From an uncultured Clostridium sp. (GTDB lineage Bacteria; Bacillota_A; Clostridia; Lachnospirales; Lachnospiraceae): a stretch of DNA of 7,939 bases. The notes beneath the pieces were generated by a model that saw only the letters and a program-made list of their open reading frames with translations, did not search any database and was not told the DNA's origin. Position numbers and translations under genes: made by a program. Positions within the stretch are counted from its first letter, which is position 1. Every line of letters starts with the position of its first letter. The stretch lies in the NCBI GenBank assembly GCA_947174825.1, contig CAMWKN010000050.1:1-7939 (forward strand), read 5' to 3'. Positions 1 through 6,031 of this stretch are shown here, piece after piece.

Positions 1-51
1 ATATTATATGCTGTATAGTATGTAAAAATGATACTATACAGCATATAATAT
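1..51. repeat. Perfect 21-bp inverted repeat (hairpin)
   Basis: Bases 1-21 are the exact reverse complement of bases 31-51, with a 9-base spacer (22-30). The arms are almost all A/T, with one GC dinucleotide step in each, and no T-tract follows, so this is not a typical intrinsic terminator. Each arm carries TATAAT (44-49 on the + strand, and its mirror at 3-8 on the - strand). The repeat starts at the first base of the window, so it may extend further upstream. It could be a cruciform or protein-binding site, a bidirectional terminator, or the end of a small mobile repeat. The symmetry is certain; the role is not known. Confidence 0.85.
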
Positions 52-226
52 TATACAGATAAATGCATAAAGAGGCATAGAGGTATTACTGATATGGTAT
101 TCTTTGAAAAAGAATCAAAATATGAAGGAAAAAAGAGTGATTTCAGAATATGGCAAAGCCGCAAGAAAAAAGGGAAAGGCAGTATAGCAACTTTTAGTTG
201 GAAATAGGAGATGAAGGGAAACAATT
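52..226 (+). other. Upstream region of the duplicated lipoprotein gene
   Basis: This purine-rich leader lies between the inverted repeat and the first gene. I see no clear -35/-10 pair in it. A 37-codon open frame (94-207) has no convincing ribosome binding site and ends inside the Shine-Dalgarno region of the next gene, so I do not call it. AGGAG at 206-210 lies 16 bases from the ATG at 227, while AAGGGAA at 214-220 is at normal spacing and probably serves as the ribosome binding site. Confidence 0.4.
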
Positions 227-1207
227 ATGAAGAGAATAAAAAAAATAGGTATCTGTTTACTTTGTATGCTCTTGTCTCTGCCCATGCAGTCCTGTATGAT
301 GTTTTATGATTCGGGTTATCCATATGAGGTAGAGGCAGAGAAAAAAGGTGAGATATTAGTAAAAGCAATACAGGAAAAAGATGTTGCTACCATTGAAGGG
401 ATGTTTTCTACATATGCCAAAAACCATATCAAGGATTTTGATGGAAAGGTAGAAGAACTGATTCACTTCATGGATGGGGATATCCAATCTGTAGAATCAG
501 GGGTCATGGGAGGATCTTCAAGTAGTGGAGAGGATATGTATAGAAGTGTATCAATACTTGTTGAGATAAAGACAGATCGGGATAAATATGAAATACAGTT
601 TAGTGATTTAGCTGAGTCGGAAGAAGATTCTAAAATAGGGCTGTATTATCTCGAGATAAAGAGTGTGAAGACGGATGACTCTGATGCATGGAATGCAGGT
701 CCTGGAGGGGCAGTGCCTGGGATGATGTGTTTTTACGATACAAAGAAAATACAATCTGGTGAGGAAACGCAGAAAAAAGGAGAAATAATTGCCCGGGCAT
801 TAAAGGAAAGAGATGCATCAGCTATCAAAGAATTGTTTTCCGATTATGCCAAAAATGAGATAAAAGATATGGATGGGAAAATGGAAGAATGGCTCGATTT
901 TATGAAAGGAGAAGTGGTATCTACAAAAGTATATACTACATTTGGCTATTCCTATAATGGATACAATGAAACATATACCCGTAATTGGGTGCGTATCAAA
1001 GTAAAGACAAGTAAGGGAGAATATATAATCACAGCGACGGACTGTGTCAGTGAAGAACAGGAAGATAAATTGGGAATTTTATATCTGGAAATAATAAATA
1101 AAAAGGATATAGAGGGACATGATTGGACCATATACAGGGATAAACCTGAGATAAGATATTTAACAGATGTACCAGAAGATGATGATCCTCCGGTTTATGA
1201 TTGGTAA
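227..1207 (+). CDS. Lipoprotein with two tandem DUF5104-like domains
   Basis: The 326-residue product starts with a lipoprotein signal peptide: basic residues at 2-6, a hydrophobic core at about 7-19, and a lipobox ending at Cys23 (MQSC). It should be exported and anchored to the outer face of the membrane. The mature part contains the same domain twice, at roughly 37-147 and 180-290. Both copies show KKGEI near the start, YAKN, a (F/M)DGK motif, a mixed helical region and a closing YLEI strand, with an offset of about 144 residues. The pattern resembles the DUF5104 family of Firmicutes lipoproteins, whose function I do not know; this assignment is from memory. The tail (310-326) is acidic and proline-containing. 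The next gene unit starts about 150 bases downstream, with no clear terminator between. The lipoprotein call is firm; the family name is moderate. Confidence 0.8.
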   Translation: MKRIKKIGICLLCMLLSLPMQSCMMFYDSGYPYEVEAEKKGEILVKAIQEKDVATIEGMFSTYAKNHIKDFDGKVEELIHFMDGDIQSVESGVMGGSSSSGEDMYRSVSILVEIKTDRDKYEIQFSDLAESEEDSKIGLYYLEIKSVKTDDSDAWNAGPGGAVPGMMCFYDTKKIQSGEETQKKGEIIARALKERDASAIKELFSDYAKNEIKDMDGKMEEWLDFMKGEVVSTKVYTTFGYSYNGYNETYTRNWVRIKVKTSKGEYIITATDCVSEEQEDKLGILYLEIINKKDIEGHDWTIYRDKPEIRYLTDVPEDDDPPVYDW

Positions 1208-1354
1208 TACGGTTTTTTATGATTATATATATATTGTAAAAAGGTTTAAATTACGAATGACTGCAAAAAAATTCTTAATTATGCTATAAGGGTGGATATT
1301 TCTCTCCAGATTGTCGATAGTGTTTATAGAGAATATCGAAAGGAGAAAGAGAGT

Positions 1355-2068
1355 ATGGTAATTGATTCAAATCACACTATGGATGGTTTTAATAGTTTTT
1401 ATTCTGTGAAAAAGGCAGAAGAGGGATTAGATTTTTCCGTTTCAGGGAATAAAGGGCATTCCGAACCAAATAAAATCAGTAATTTTAAAGAAATTTGTGA
1501 AATGTTCCCGGGTGTTTCTTTTGTGGTAGTTGGCGATGGCAGCGGTTATCTCGATGGATATGAGGGTATTTGCAAAACGGGTTCTTTTAGCTATTTAGGA
1601 ACTCCGAGTATTATGCTAAATGAAGAATTATTGGAAAGGTTTCACGCATCAGAAGAAGATAATAGGGATATTACTGCTATTATCAAGACCTTGACCAAAG
1701 ATTATTCTTATTGGGGGGTATCCTTTGCAAGAATGGGGGATCAAGTTAGTCCCAATGGATACTTCTATACAGCTCTTGATATTCACTATAATAAGAAGGG
1801 AAAACTTGTTTTTTCGCAGATGTGTACAAATGATGGCCCTCTTTTTGAAAAATTTCTAAATAGGAATTCTTCCAAAAAGATAGAAGAATATAGAGAAGCA
1901 TTCCTAATATTCCAAAAAAACTATTTATTGAAATATATTGAAGAAAGAGATATTGAGGATGCTTTATTTGGAAAACCGTCTTTGAAGGAGGTGAGGAAAT
2001 ATCATAAGCAGTTTGTGTATCAAGAGGATATGACGGAAAAGAGTGACGAGAAAGTTTTATTTAGTTGA
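1355..2068 (+). CDS. Hypothetical protein, first gene of a three-gene unit
   Basis: I do not recognise this protein firmly. With the start at ATG 1355 it has 237 residues. That start has an excellent Shine-Dalgarno (AAAGGAG, 1339-1345) at 9 bases. A GTG at 1292 would add 21 in-frame residues but has only a weak site (AAGG just in front), so I prefer 1355. There is no signal peptide or membrane segment. A conserved-looking core runs from about 43 to 155, with the phrase FPGVSFVVVGDGSGY (51-65), then a candidate helix (86-98) and a two-strand section ending LDIHYNKKGKLVFSQM (141-156). The C-terminal third is charged and helical. The strand-helix layout with a central 'F.VVGD' strand is reminiscent of DUF6033-type clostridial proteins, but that is a weak impression. 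The next gene starts 24 bases downstream, so the two are very probably cotranscribed. Confidence 0.7.
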   Translation: MVIDSNHTMDGFNSFYSVKKAEEGLDFSVSGNKGHSEPNKISNFKEICEMFPGVSFVVVGDGSGYLDGYEGICKTGSFSYLGTPSIMLNEELLERFHASEEDNRDITAIIKTLTKDYSYWGVSFARMGDQVSPNGYFYTALDIHYNKKGKLVFSQMCTNDGPLFEKFLNRNSSKKIEEYREAFLIFQKNYLLKYIEERDIEDALFGKPSLKEVRKYHKQFVYQEDMTEKSDEKVLFS

Positions 2069-2092
2069 AAATTTCTTAGAGGGGGAATATTT

Positions 2093-3004
2093 ATGAATGT
2101 TAATATGCATGGTATAAAATCTTTGGATACCACAATGGTAAAGAACAGATTAGATACGATTTGCAGAGAAATATTAGAAAACAATGGAAATAGAAAAAAG
2201 ATGGCGTTTGATTTACCGGTCAGTAGAAAGAATAATGATCAAGGGATTCCTTCTGGTGTTTATTCCAAAATGGATATTACCATACATTATATGGACGGGT
2301 ATATACCGAAAAGGATTCGTGATGAATTGAATTGCCTGAATTATGGACATGGATATTATACACAGGGCGATTATTACATTTATGATAATGTAGCGTTTAA
2401 GAAAGAAGCGATTCCGGCTGTTGAAATAAAGTCTCTACAGGAGGTTAAAGCGCAGGATAATTATCTCAATTTCGGTTCGCATGAATATTTTAAATATAGG
2501 GCGAAAGATGGAAAAGAATATCCGCTGCAAGTTGGCTCAATGATTGGAAATGGAATTGGAGAAATTTATACGGAATATCTGAGGGGAAATGATTCCGCCT
2601 ATTATGACAAACAATGCCAGGATTATCTCAAATTTTGGAATGGTGTCATGGTAAATACTGGTCCAGACATACCAGGATTATTTTTTAATAGAAGCGAAGC
2701 AAAAGCTTTTATGGAAGAAGCTGGTATTGAGCATGGATTCTTTACGGTAAAAATGTCAGATAGTGTGAAAACATTCTATTATTCATCGAATACTACGTCC
2801 AGAATGATTGAAACCCAAAAATCATACGATATTCGATATGCAAGCTTGACAAATAGTAGTTATAATCTTTTAACTGACTTTGAACCTGGCAGTATCTTCA
2901 AAATTGGTGATAAAGAATATGTATTAAAGGAAGATTTTACTTTAGATGTTGAATATGGTGCGGATATTTTTGCGTTGATTTTACCAGAGAGGGAATCATT
3001 ATGA
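2093..3004 (+). CDS. Hypothetical protein, second gene of a three-gene unit
   Basis: This 303-residue protein is not recognised. ATG 2093 has a strong purine-rich ribosome binding site (AGAGGGGGA, 2078-2086) 6 bases upstream. There is no signal peptide, transmembrane segment or lipobox, so it is cytoplasmic unless exported by a non-Sec route. It is rich in Tyr, Asn and Gly and looks like a compact mixed alpha/beta protein. Striking stretches are the aromatic-glycine patch LNYGHGYYTQGDYYIYDN (82-99), the block NYLNFGSHEYF (123-133) and GSMIGNGIGEIYTEYLRG (148-165). The last 40 residues read as beta strands (GSIFKIGDKEYVL; LDVEYGADIF). Its stop codon overlaps the start of the next gene by four bases (ATGA), which indicates translational coupling to that lipoprotein. 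No catalytic motif is evident, and I assign no function. Confidence 0.75.
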   Translation: MNVNMHGIKSLDTTMVKNRLDTICREILENNGNRKKMAFDLPVSRKNNDQGIPSGVYSKMDITIHYMDGYIPKRIRDELNCLNYGHGYYTQGDYYIYDNVAFKKEAIPAVEIKSLQEVKAQDNYLNFGSHEYFKYRAKDGKEYPLQVGSMIGNGIGEIYTEYLRGNDSAYYDKQCQDYLKFWNGVMVNTGPDIPGLFFNRSEAKAFMEEAGIEHGFFTVKMSDSVKTFYYSSNTTSRMIETQKSYDIRYASLTNSSYNLLTDFEPGSIFKIGDKEYVLKEDFTLDVEYGADIFALILPERESL

Positions 3005-4194
3005 AGATATGTGGTATATTTGCATGTGTTGTGCTGTTATTGTTTTGTGGGTGTTCAAGGCAGACGAATGATAGTAGTTTATACGATAGCACGGGAAAAT
3101 GGAGCAGTAGGATTGATGGGGTGGCTAATACTGAGGATCTTGCCTGTATTGGTAATACAATAGCATACGACACGAATTTATATGTCTGTTTCTACGATAT
3201 TGTCACAGAGAATATTATAACAGATGACATTCCTGATTGGCAGCAGGTTTTAGCAGTGTCAGCAGGGAAAAAATATTTTTACATTCTCATGAGAGACGAC
3301 TCTTCGGGAGCAAAGGAAACAGAACCATGTTTTCTTAAAATATATACTGTAGATGGGGTACTGTTTAAGGAACTGGAAGTTCCTTTTCAGACAATCTTTG
3401 TTTCAGATGGAATGATATATGTGTATTGGGGGCTCGGTTATGAAATTCAGAATTTTGACCGAAAGATGGGGCATATAGAAGCGACACATTATTTAAGTGA
3501 AAAAAATTTTCTGGCGGATTTTCCAGATGAAAATTCAGATTGGAATGAAATGGAAGGTGATACGATGCAGATTGCGTCCAAAACATTTTATCGATATCCG
3601 GCAGATGGTGTAATACATAAAAAACCATATTACAGTGATGATAAATACCTGCAGGAAATTCAGCAGTTATATTTTACAGAGTATATGAATGGGGAATTGG
3701 CTACTCCTCCAGAGAGGGCGATTGGTTCAAAATATTTAGAAGAATTATATGCCATGATGAAAAAAAGGGAAAGGAACTGGATCACGTTTGCCAGTGAAGT
3801 GGATGGCATTATGTATGGAGTTTGTAATGTATATACAGGTGGATCAGGATTCCTTTCCCAGATGGATACAAACTGCATTGATTACAGTTTTTCATTTTTC
3901 TATAATGAAAATACGAACACATTAGAGAAAATAAACAGGTATGAAGATGTAGAATTAATCTATGACGATGGGAATTATGTACTTATTCATAAAGAGGATG
4001 GGGTATATTATATCGACCAGACTATGAGCAAAGAAGAGAAGATTTTGGATTATGATGGTGCAATTGGAGTAACAGTGAGAGACAATTTATTGCTTGTACA
4101 AAAAAATGAATCTTATGTTGGAAATGGGGATGAAAAAGAAGAAAGGGAATTTTATTGGGGGACAGATACCATAATCGTAAAGAAAATATGGTAA
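3001..4194 (+). CDS. Lipoprotein, possibly beta-propeller-like, third gene of the unit
   Basis: The 397-residue product has a short lipoprotein signal peptide: Lys2, a hydrophobic core at about 3-16 and a lipobox ending at Cys18 (LLFCGC). It should sit on the outer face of the membrane. The rest is strand-rich, with repeated short patterns such as KKYFYILM (90-97), CFLKIYTVDG (110-119), GMIYVYWGLGYE (137-148) and, late in the protein, GNYVLIHKEDGVYYID. These fit a repeat-built propeller-like fold related in style to DUF5050 proteins, but no repeat is sharp enough to prove it. Ser-Asp and Glu-rich linkers separate the strands. The ATG lies inside the ATGA overlap with the preceding gene, and AGAGAGGGA just upstream serves as ribosome binding site. 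Coupling to a non-secreted partner suggests fixed stoichiometry or joint action; this is inference. Confidence 0.75.
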   Translation: MKICGIFACVVLLLFCGCSRQTNDSSLYDSTGKWSSRIDGVANTEDLACIGNTIAYDTNLYVCFYDIVTENIITDDIPDWQQVLAVSAGKKYFYILMRDDSSGAKETEPCFLKIYTVDGVLFKELEVPFQTIFVSDGMIYVYWGLGYEIQNFDRKMGHIEATHYLSEKNFLADFPDENSDWNEMEGDTMQIASKTFYRYPADGVIHKKPYYSDDKYLQEIQQLYFTEYMNGELATPPERAIGSKYLEELYAMMKKRERNWITFASEVDGIMYGVCNVYTGGSGFLSQMDTNCIDYSFSFFYNENTNTLEKINRYEDVELIYDDGNYVLIHKEDGVYYIDQTMSKEEKILDYDGAIGVTVRDNLLLVQKNESYVGNGDEKEEREFYWGTDTIIVKKIW

Positions 4195-4202
4195 AAATAT
4201 AA

Positions 4203-4231
4203 TTGTTAGGGCTATTTAAAAGTGATATAAT
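4203..4231 (+). promoter_or_regulatory. Sigma-A type promoter
   Basis: A -35 box TTGTTA (4203-4208) is separated by exactly 17 bases from a perfect -10 box TATAAT (4226-4231). Transcription would begin near 4238, about 40 bases before the start codon of the broken kinase gene at 4280. With the kinase dead, this is the best visible promoter for the anchored protein gene at 4530. It begins just after the stop codon of the preceding lipoprotein gene, and I see no hairpin terminator between them. Confidence 0.65.
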
Positions 4232-4279
4232 CAGATGCATTGCTACAGAATTCCAAATGACTGATATGGAGGAATATAG

Positions 4280-4521
4280 ATGCCAAAGCAAAAATTGATA
4301 ATCATAGCAGGATCTCCTTGCGTGGGTAAAACGACTGTGACACAGGAACTTTTTACTTCTTATGAAAACAGTGCTTTTTTGATGGTGATTGAGCATGGTG
4401 TGCTAATCCTTTTTCAGTGGATGATCCGAGATTGAGAAATGGTGATAAAACAATGTCCTTTGCATTGTCTACCTATTTGAATTCATGTTTTGATTATGTC
4501 TTTTTTTCATCGGAGGGGTGA
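4280..4521 (+). pseudogene. Broken and truncated P-loop nucleotide kinase/ATPase
   Basis: ATG 4280 has a good ribosome binding site (GGAGG, 4268-4272) and begins a P-loop protein: a hydrophobic strand KLIIIAG followed by the Walker A motif GSPCVGKT. After about 33 residues the frame changes at a run of six T (4375-4380). In the next frame the protein resumes as FDGD, a TGA stop (4390-4392), then AWCANPFSVDDPRLR, NGDKTMSF and STYLNSCFDYVFFSS, ending at TGA 4519-4521. A seventh T would restore the frame, and TGG for the TGA would give DGDWAWC, the expected continuation. The family resembles small clostridial AAA/kinase-like proteins of about 180 residues (from memory), so more than half is missing at the 3' end, where the next gene's ribosome binding site takes over. 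There are thus at least three lesions: frameshift, nonsense codon and deletion. The substrate of the intact enzyme is unknown. Confidence 0.8.
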
Positions 4522-4529
4522 TAAAAATT

Positions 4530-5549
4530 ATGAACTATAAAAATTTAATAAAGAAATTTTTTGTTTTTCTATTTTTGAGCATTGTTTTAGTTGGTGTAAT
4601 AGATGTAATACAGACGATCTATACCCCGAATAGCTATGAAGTGTTAGAACGATTGTTAAAAAGGGATGAAAATCATACATTAAATACCTCAGATGAGAAA
4701 AAGTTGAACCGAGACAACTATTATCAAATAGTTGATGGGAAGTTATATCTCAATCAAGAGTCGGGTTTGGTGGAATATAATTATTCTACCAAAAAAGAAA
4801 AAGTTTTACTTGCTATCTCTTCTATACTTAATGACTATCAAATAATTAACGATAAAATATATTATTGTAAAATGAATGATAGTGACAACCTAAACGATAT
4901 GGATTTAATATGCCGCTCCCTGGATGGTAAAAAGAAGAAGAAAATACTAAAAAATATTGCAGGTTTCTTTTATTGTGGGGATGAAATGATTTTTTATCGC
5001 TACGATGAGAACGTAGACAATGATAACGGAGATAGGTTTTATCTTTATCAGGAGGAAGGAGAACCTCAGCTGTTGTTTGTCAATGAAGAAGATAGTGAAG
5101 ATGGATGCCATCCTGCTGATCCTATCTTTTGTTGGGAAGGTAATATTGTTTTTGAAGGGGGTGGTATTGGTGGATATCTTGCAGGATATAATTTAAGAAC
5201 GAAGCAGTGGCAGGAATATTTTAATATGTGTGATACTCCGAAAGACCGTTATTATCTGCAACTGGATGTCCAGTGTATTGAAAATTATATGTTTGTTCAC
5301 GGGACAATGTGTAGCACTACTAAGACAGCAATAGCAGGACCGTATTATTTGTATGATGCACAGGAAACTGGGGTTTGGCAGATTGATCTCATTACAAATG
5401 AGCGAAAACAAATAACACAAACAGTGTATCACGAAGGAATATATGTACTTAATGGCAAATTGTATGGAATTGATGACGGTCAATGTTATTTATTGTATGA
5501 TAATAGTCTTCCGGAATCTGGTTCCGAAGCAAATGTTACAGGAAATTGA
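4530..5549 (+). CDS. Membrane-anchored propeller-like protein (DUF5050-like)
   Basis: The 339-residue product starts at ATG 4530, with GGAGG at 4512-4516 upstream. A GTG at 4518 would add four residues but lies against that purine run, so it is less likely. Residues 10-27 form a single hydrophobic segment after several lysines and without a lipobox cysteine, which makes it an N-terminal membrane anchor with the remainder outside. The outer part has repeated strand pairs of the kind seen in DUF5050 and related beta-propeller proteins: DGKLYLNQESGLVEYN (69-84), NDKIYYCKM with LICRSLDGKKKK (107-138), GDEMIFYRY (150-158), GVWQIDLITNERKQI (281-295) and NGKLYGIDDGQCYLLYD (308-324). Such folds usually bind partners or envelope ligands; none can be named here. 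It follows the broken kinase gene and probably uses the promoter at 4203-4231. The style resembles the lipoprotein at 3001-4194, so both may work at the cell surface. Confidence 0.75.
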   Translation: MNYKNLIKKFFVFLFLSIVLVGVIDVIQTIYTPNSYEVLERLLKRDENHTLNTSDEKKLNRDNYYQIVDGKLYLNQESGLVEYNYSTKKEKVLLAISSILNDYQIINDKIYYCKMNDSDNLNDMDLICRSLDGKKKKKILKNIAGFFYCGDEMIFYRYDENVDNDNGDRFYLYQEEGEPQLLFVNEEDSEDGCHPADPIFCWEGNIVFEGGGIGGYLAGYNLRTKQWQEYFNMCDTPKDRYYLQLDVQCIENYMFVHGTMCSTTKTAIAGPYYLYDAQETGVWQIDLITNERKQITQTVYHEGIYVLNGKLYGIDDGQCYLLYDNSLPESGSEANVTGN

Positions 5550-5731
5550 CAATTAAACATGGTATCAGAAAGAAGAACGGCAAAAAAGAGTATAGAAAAT
5601 TAGACATAGTTTCCACTTTGTCTACAGTCTGAAAGGTTGTATATGCATACATCAACTAGAAGCGATACATTTTATTTTTGCTGGCATTAAAAGTGACAAA
5701 AAATTCAATACAGACAAATAGAAAAAAATGC
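5550..5731. other. Intergenic region with an imperfect hairpin
   Basis: I see no gene in this stretch. The only structure is an imperfect palindrome at 5602-5623: nine-base arms (AGACATAGT and ACTTTGTCT) with one T-T mismatch around a TTCC loop. There is no T-tract behind it, so it is a poor terminator, and no clear terminator for the 4530 gene was found. Confidence 0.35.
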
Positions 5732-5760
5732 TTGCAATCTGTATTGCAATATGTTAATAT
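5732..5760 (+). promoter_or_regulatory. Promoter of the tRNA-Glu/tRNA-Cys unit
   Basis: The -35 box TTGCAA (5732-5737) and the -10 box TAATAT (5755-5760) are separated by 17 bases. A TG dinucleotide at 5752-5753, one base before the -10, makes it an extended -10 promoter. Transcription would begin near 5767, about 42 bases before mature tRNA-Glu. The boxes match consensus at 4 of 6 positions each, and the spacing and position support the call. Confidence 0.6.
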
Positions 5761-5767
5761 ATGATTT

Positions 5768-5795
5768 GTCGTCAAGTGATTGAGACCCAGACGGC
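5768..5795 (+). other. tRNA leader hairpin with D-arm-like repeat
   Basis: In the 5' leader of the tRNA transcript, GTCGTC (5768-5773) can pair with GACGGC (5790-5795), giving six pairs including one wobble. The sequence 5771-5786 matches the D-arm region of tRNA-Glu (5818-5833) at 14 of 16 bases. It may be a relic of an older tRNA gene copy or a processing element; either reading is inference. Confidence 0.4.
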
Positions 5796-5808
5796 ATATA
5801 TAATTCAT

Positions 5809-5880
5809 GGCTCCATGGTCAAGTGGTTAAGACATCGCCCTTTCACGGCGGTAACACGGGTTCAAATCCCGTTGGAGTCA
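5809..5880 (+). tRNA. tRNA-Glu (anticodon UUC)
   Basis: The 72-base gene folds as a full cloverleaf. The acceptor stem GGCTCCA pairs with TGGAGTC through seven pairs, including one G-U, and the discriminator base is A. The anticodon loop CTTTCAC carries TTC at 5842-5844, which reads GAA/GAG as glutamate. The T arm ACGGG-TTCAAAT-CCCGT is perfect. No CCA is encoded, so the end is added after transcription. The tRNA is cotranscribed with tRNA-Cys four bases downstream. Besides translation, Glu-tRNA feeds the transamidation and haem routes in relatives that use them. Confidence 0.97.
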
Positions 5881-5884
5881 TTAC

Positions 5885-5955
5885 GGCGACTTAGCCAAGT
5901 GGTAAGGCGTGGGACTGCAACTCCCTGATCGCCGGTTCAAATCCGGCAGTCGCCT
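5885..5955 (+). tRNA. tRNA-Cys (anticodon GCA)
   Basis: The 71-base gene has a perfect seven-pair acceptor stem (GGCGACT with AGTCGCC) and discriminator T, the usual identity base of tRNA-Cys. The anticodon loop CTGCAAC carries GCA at 5917-5919, which reads UGC/UGU. The T arm GCCGG-TTCAAAT-CCGGC is perfect. The first pair of the anticodon stem is a T-T mismatch, with the other four pairs intact. CCA is not encoded. A terminator follows at once, so this is the last gene of the two-tRNA unit. Confidence 0.97.
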
Positions 5956-5968
5956 TATGTGAATTTTT

Positions 5969-6000
5969 AATAACCTTCGTATTGTGCGAGGGTTATTTTT
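5969..6000 (+). terminator. Intrinsic terminator of the tRNA unit
   Basis: AATAACCTTCG (5969-5979) pairs with CGAGGGTTATT (5987-5997): eleven pairs with one wobble, around a seven-base loop (5980-5986). A run of T follows (5996-6000). It ends 32 bases before mrnC, so mrnC depends on read-through or on a short promoter I could not identify. Confidence 0.85.
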
Positions 6001-6031
6001 GCATCTTAGAACAGCAAAATAGGAGAAAATA

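Noticed and set aside
94..207. A 37-codon open frame starting at ATG 94
   Set aside because: No ribosome binding site, a lysine-rich low-complexity product, and a stop codon inside the Shine-Dalgarno region of the next gene; probably chance or a remnant.
1186..1220. Possible terminator after the duplicated lipoprotein gene (T-run at 1213-1218)
   Set aside because: The upstream sequence forms only a 3-4 base stem with poor pairing.
1261..1290. Possible promoter with -10 TATAAG (1285-1290) before the three-gene unit
   Set aside because: The -10 is 5 of 6, but the only -35 at usable spacing (CTGCAA, 1261-1266) matches at 3 of 6 positions. It would fit a start at ATG 1355 but is too weak to list.
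4022..4396. Long minus-strand open frame across the lipoprotein end and the broken kinase gene
   Set aside because: It is antisense to well-supported coding sequence, has no ribosome binding site, and its composition is that of a shadow frame.
5559..5603. Short open frame of 14 codons in the intergenic region after the propeller-like gene
   Set aside because: Too short and without a ribosome binding site.
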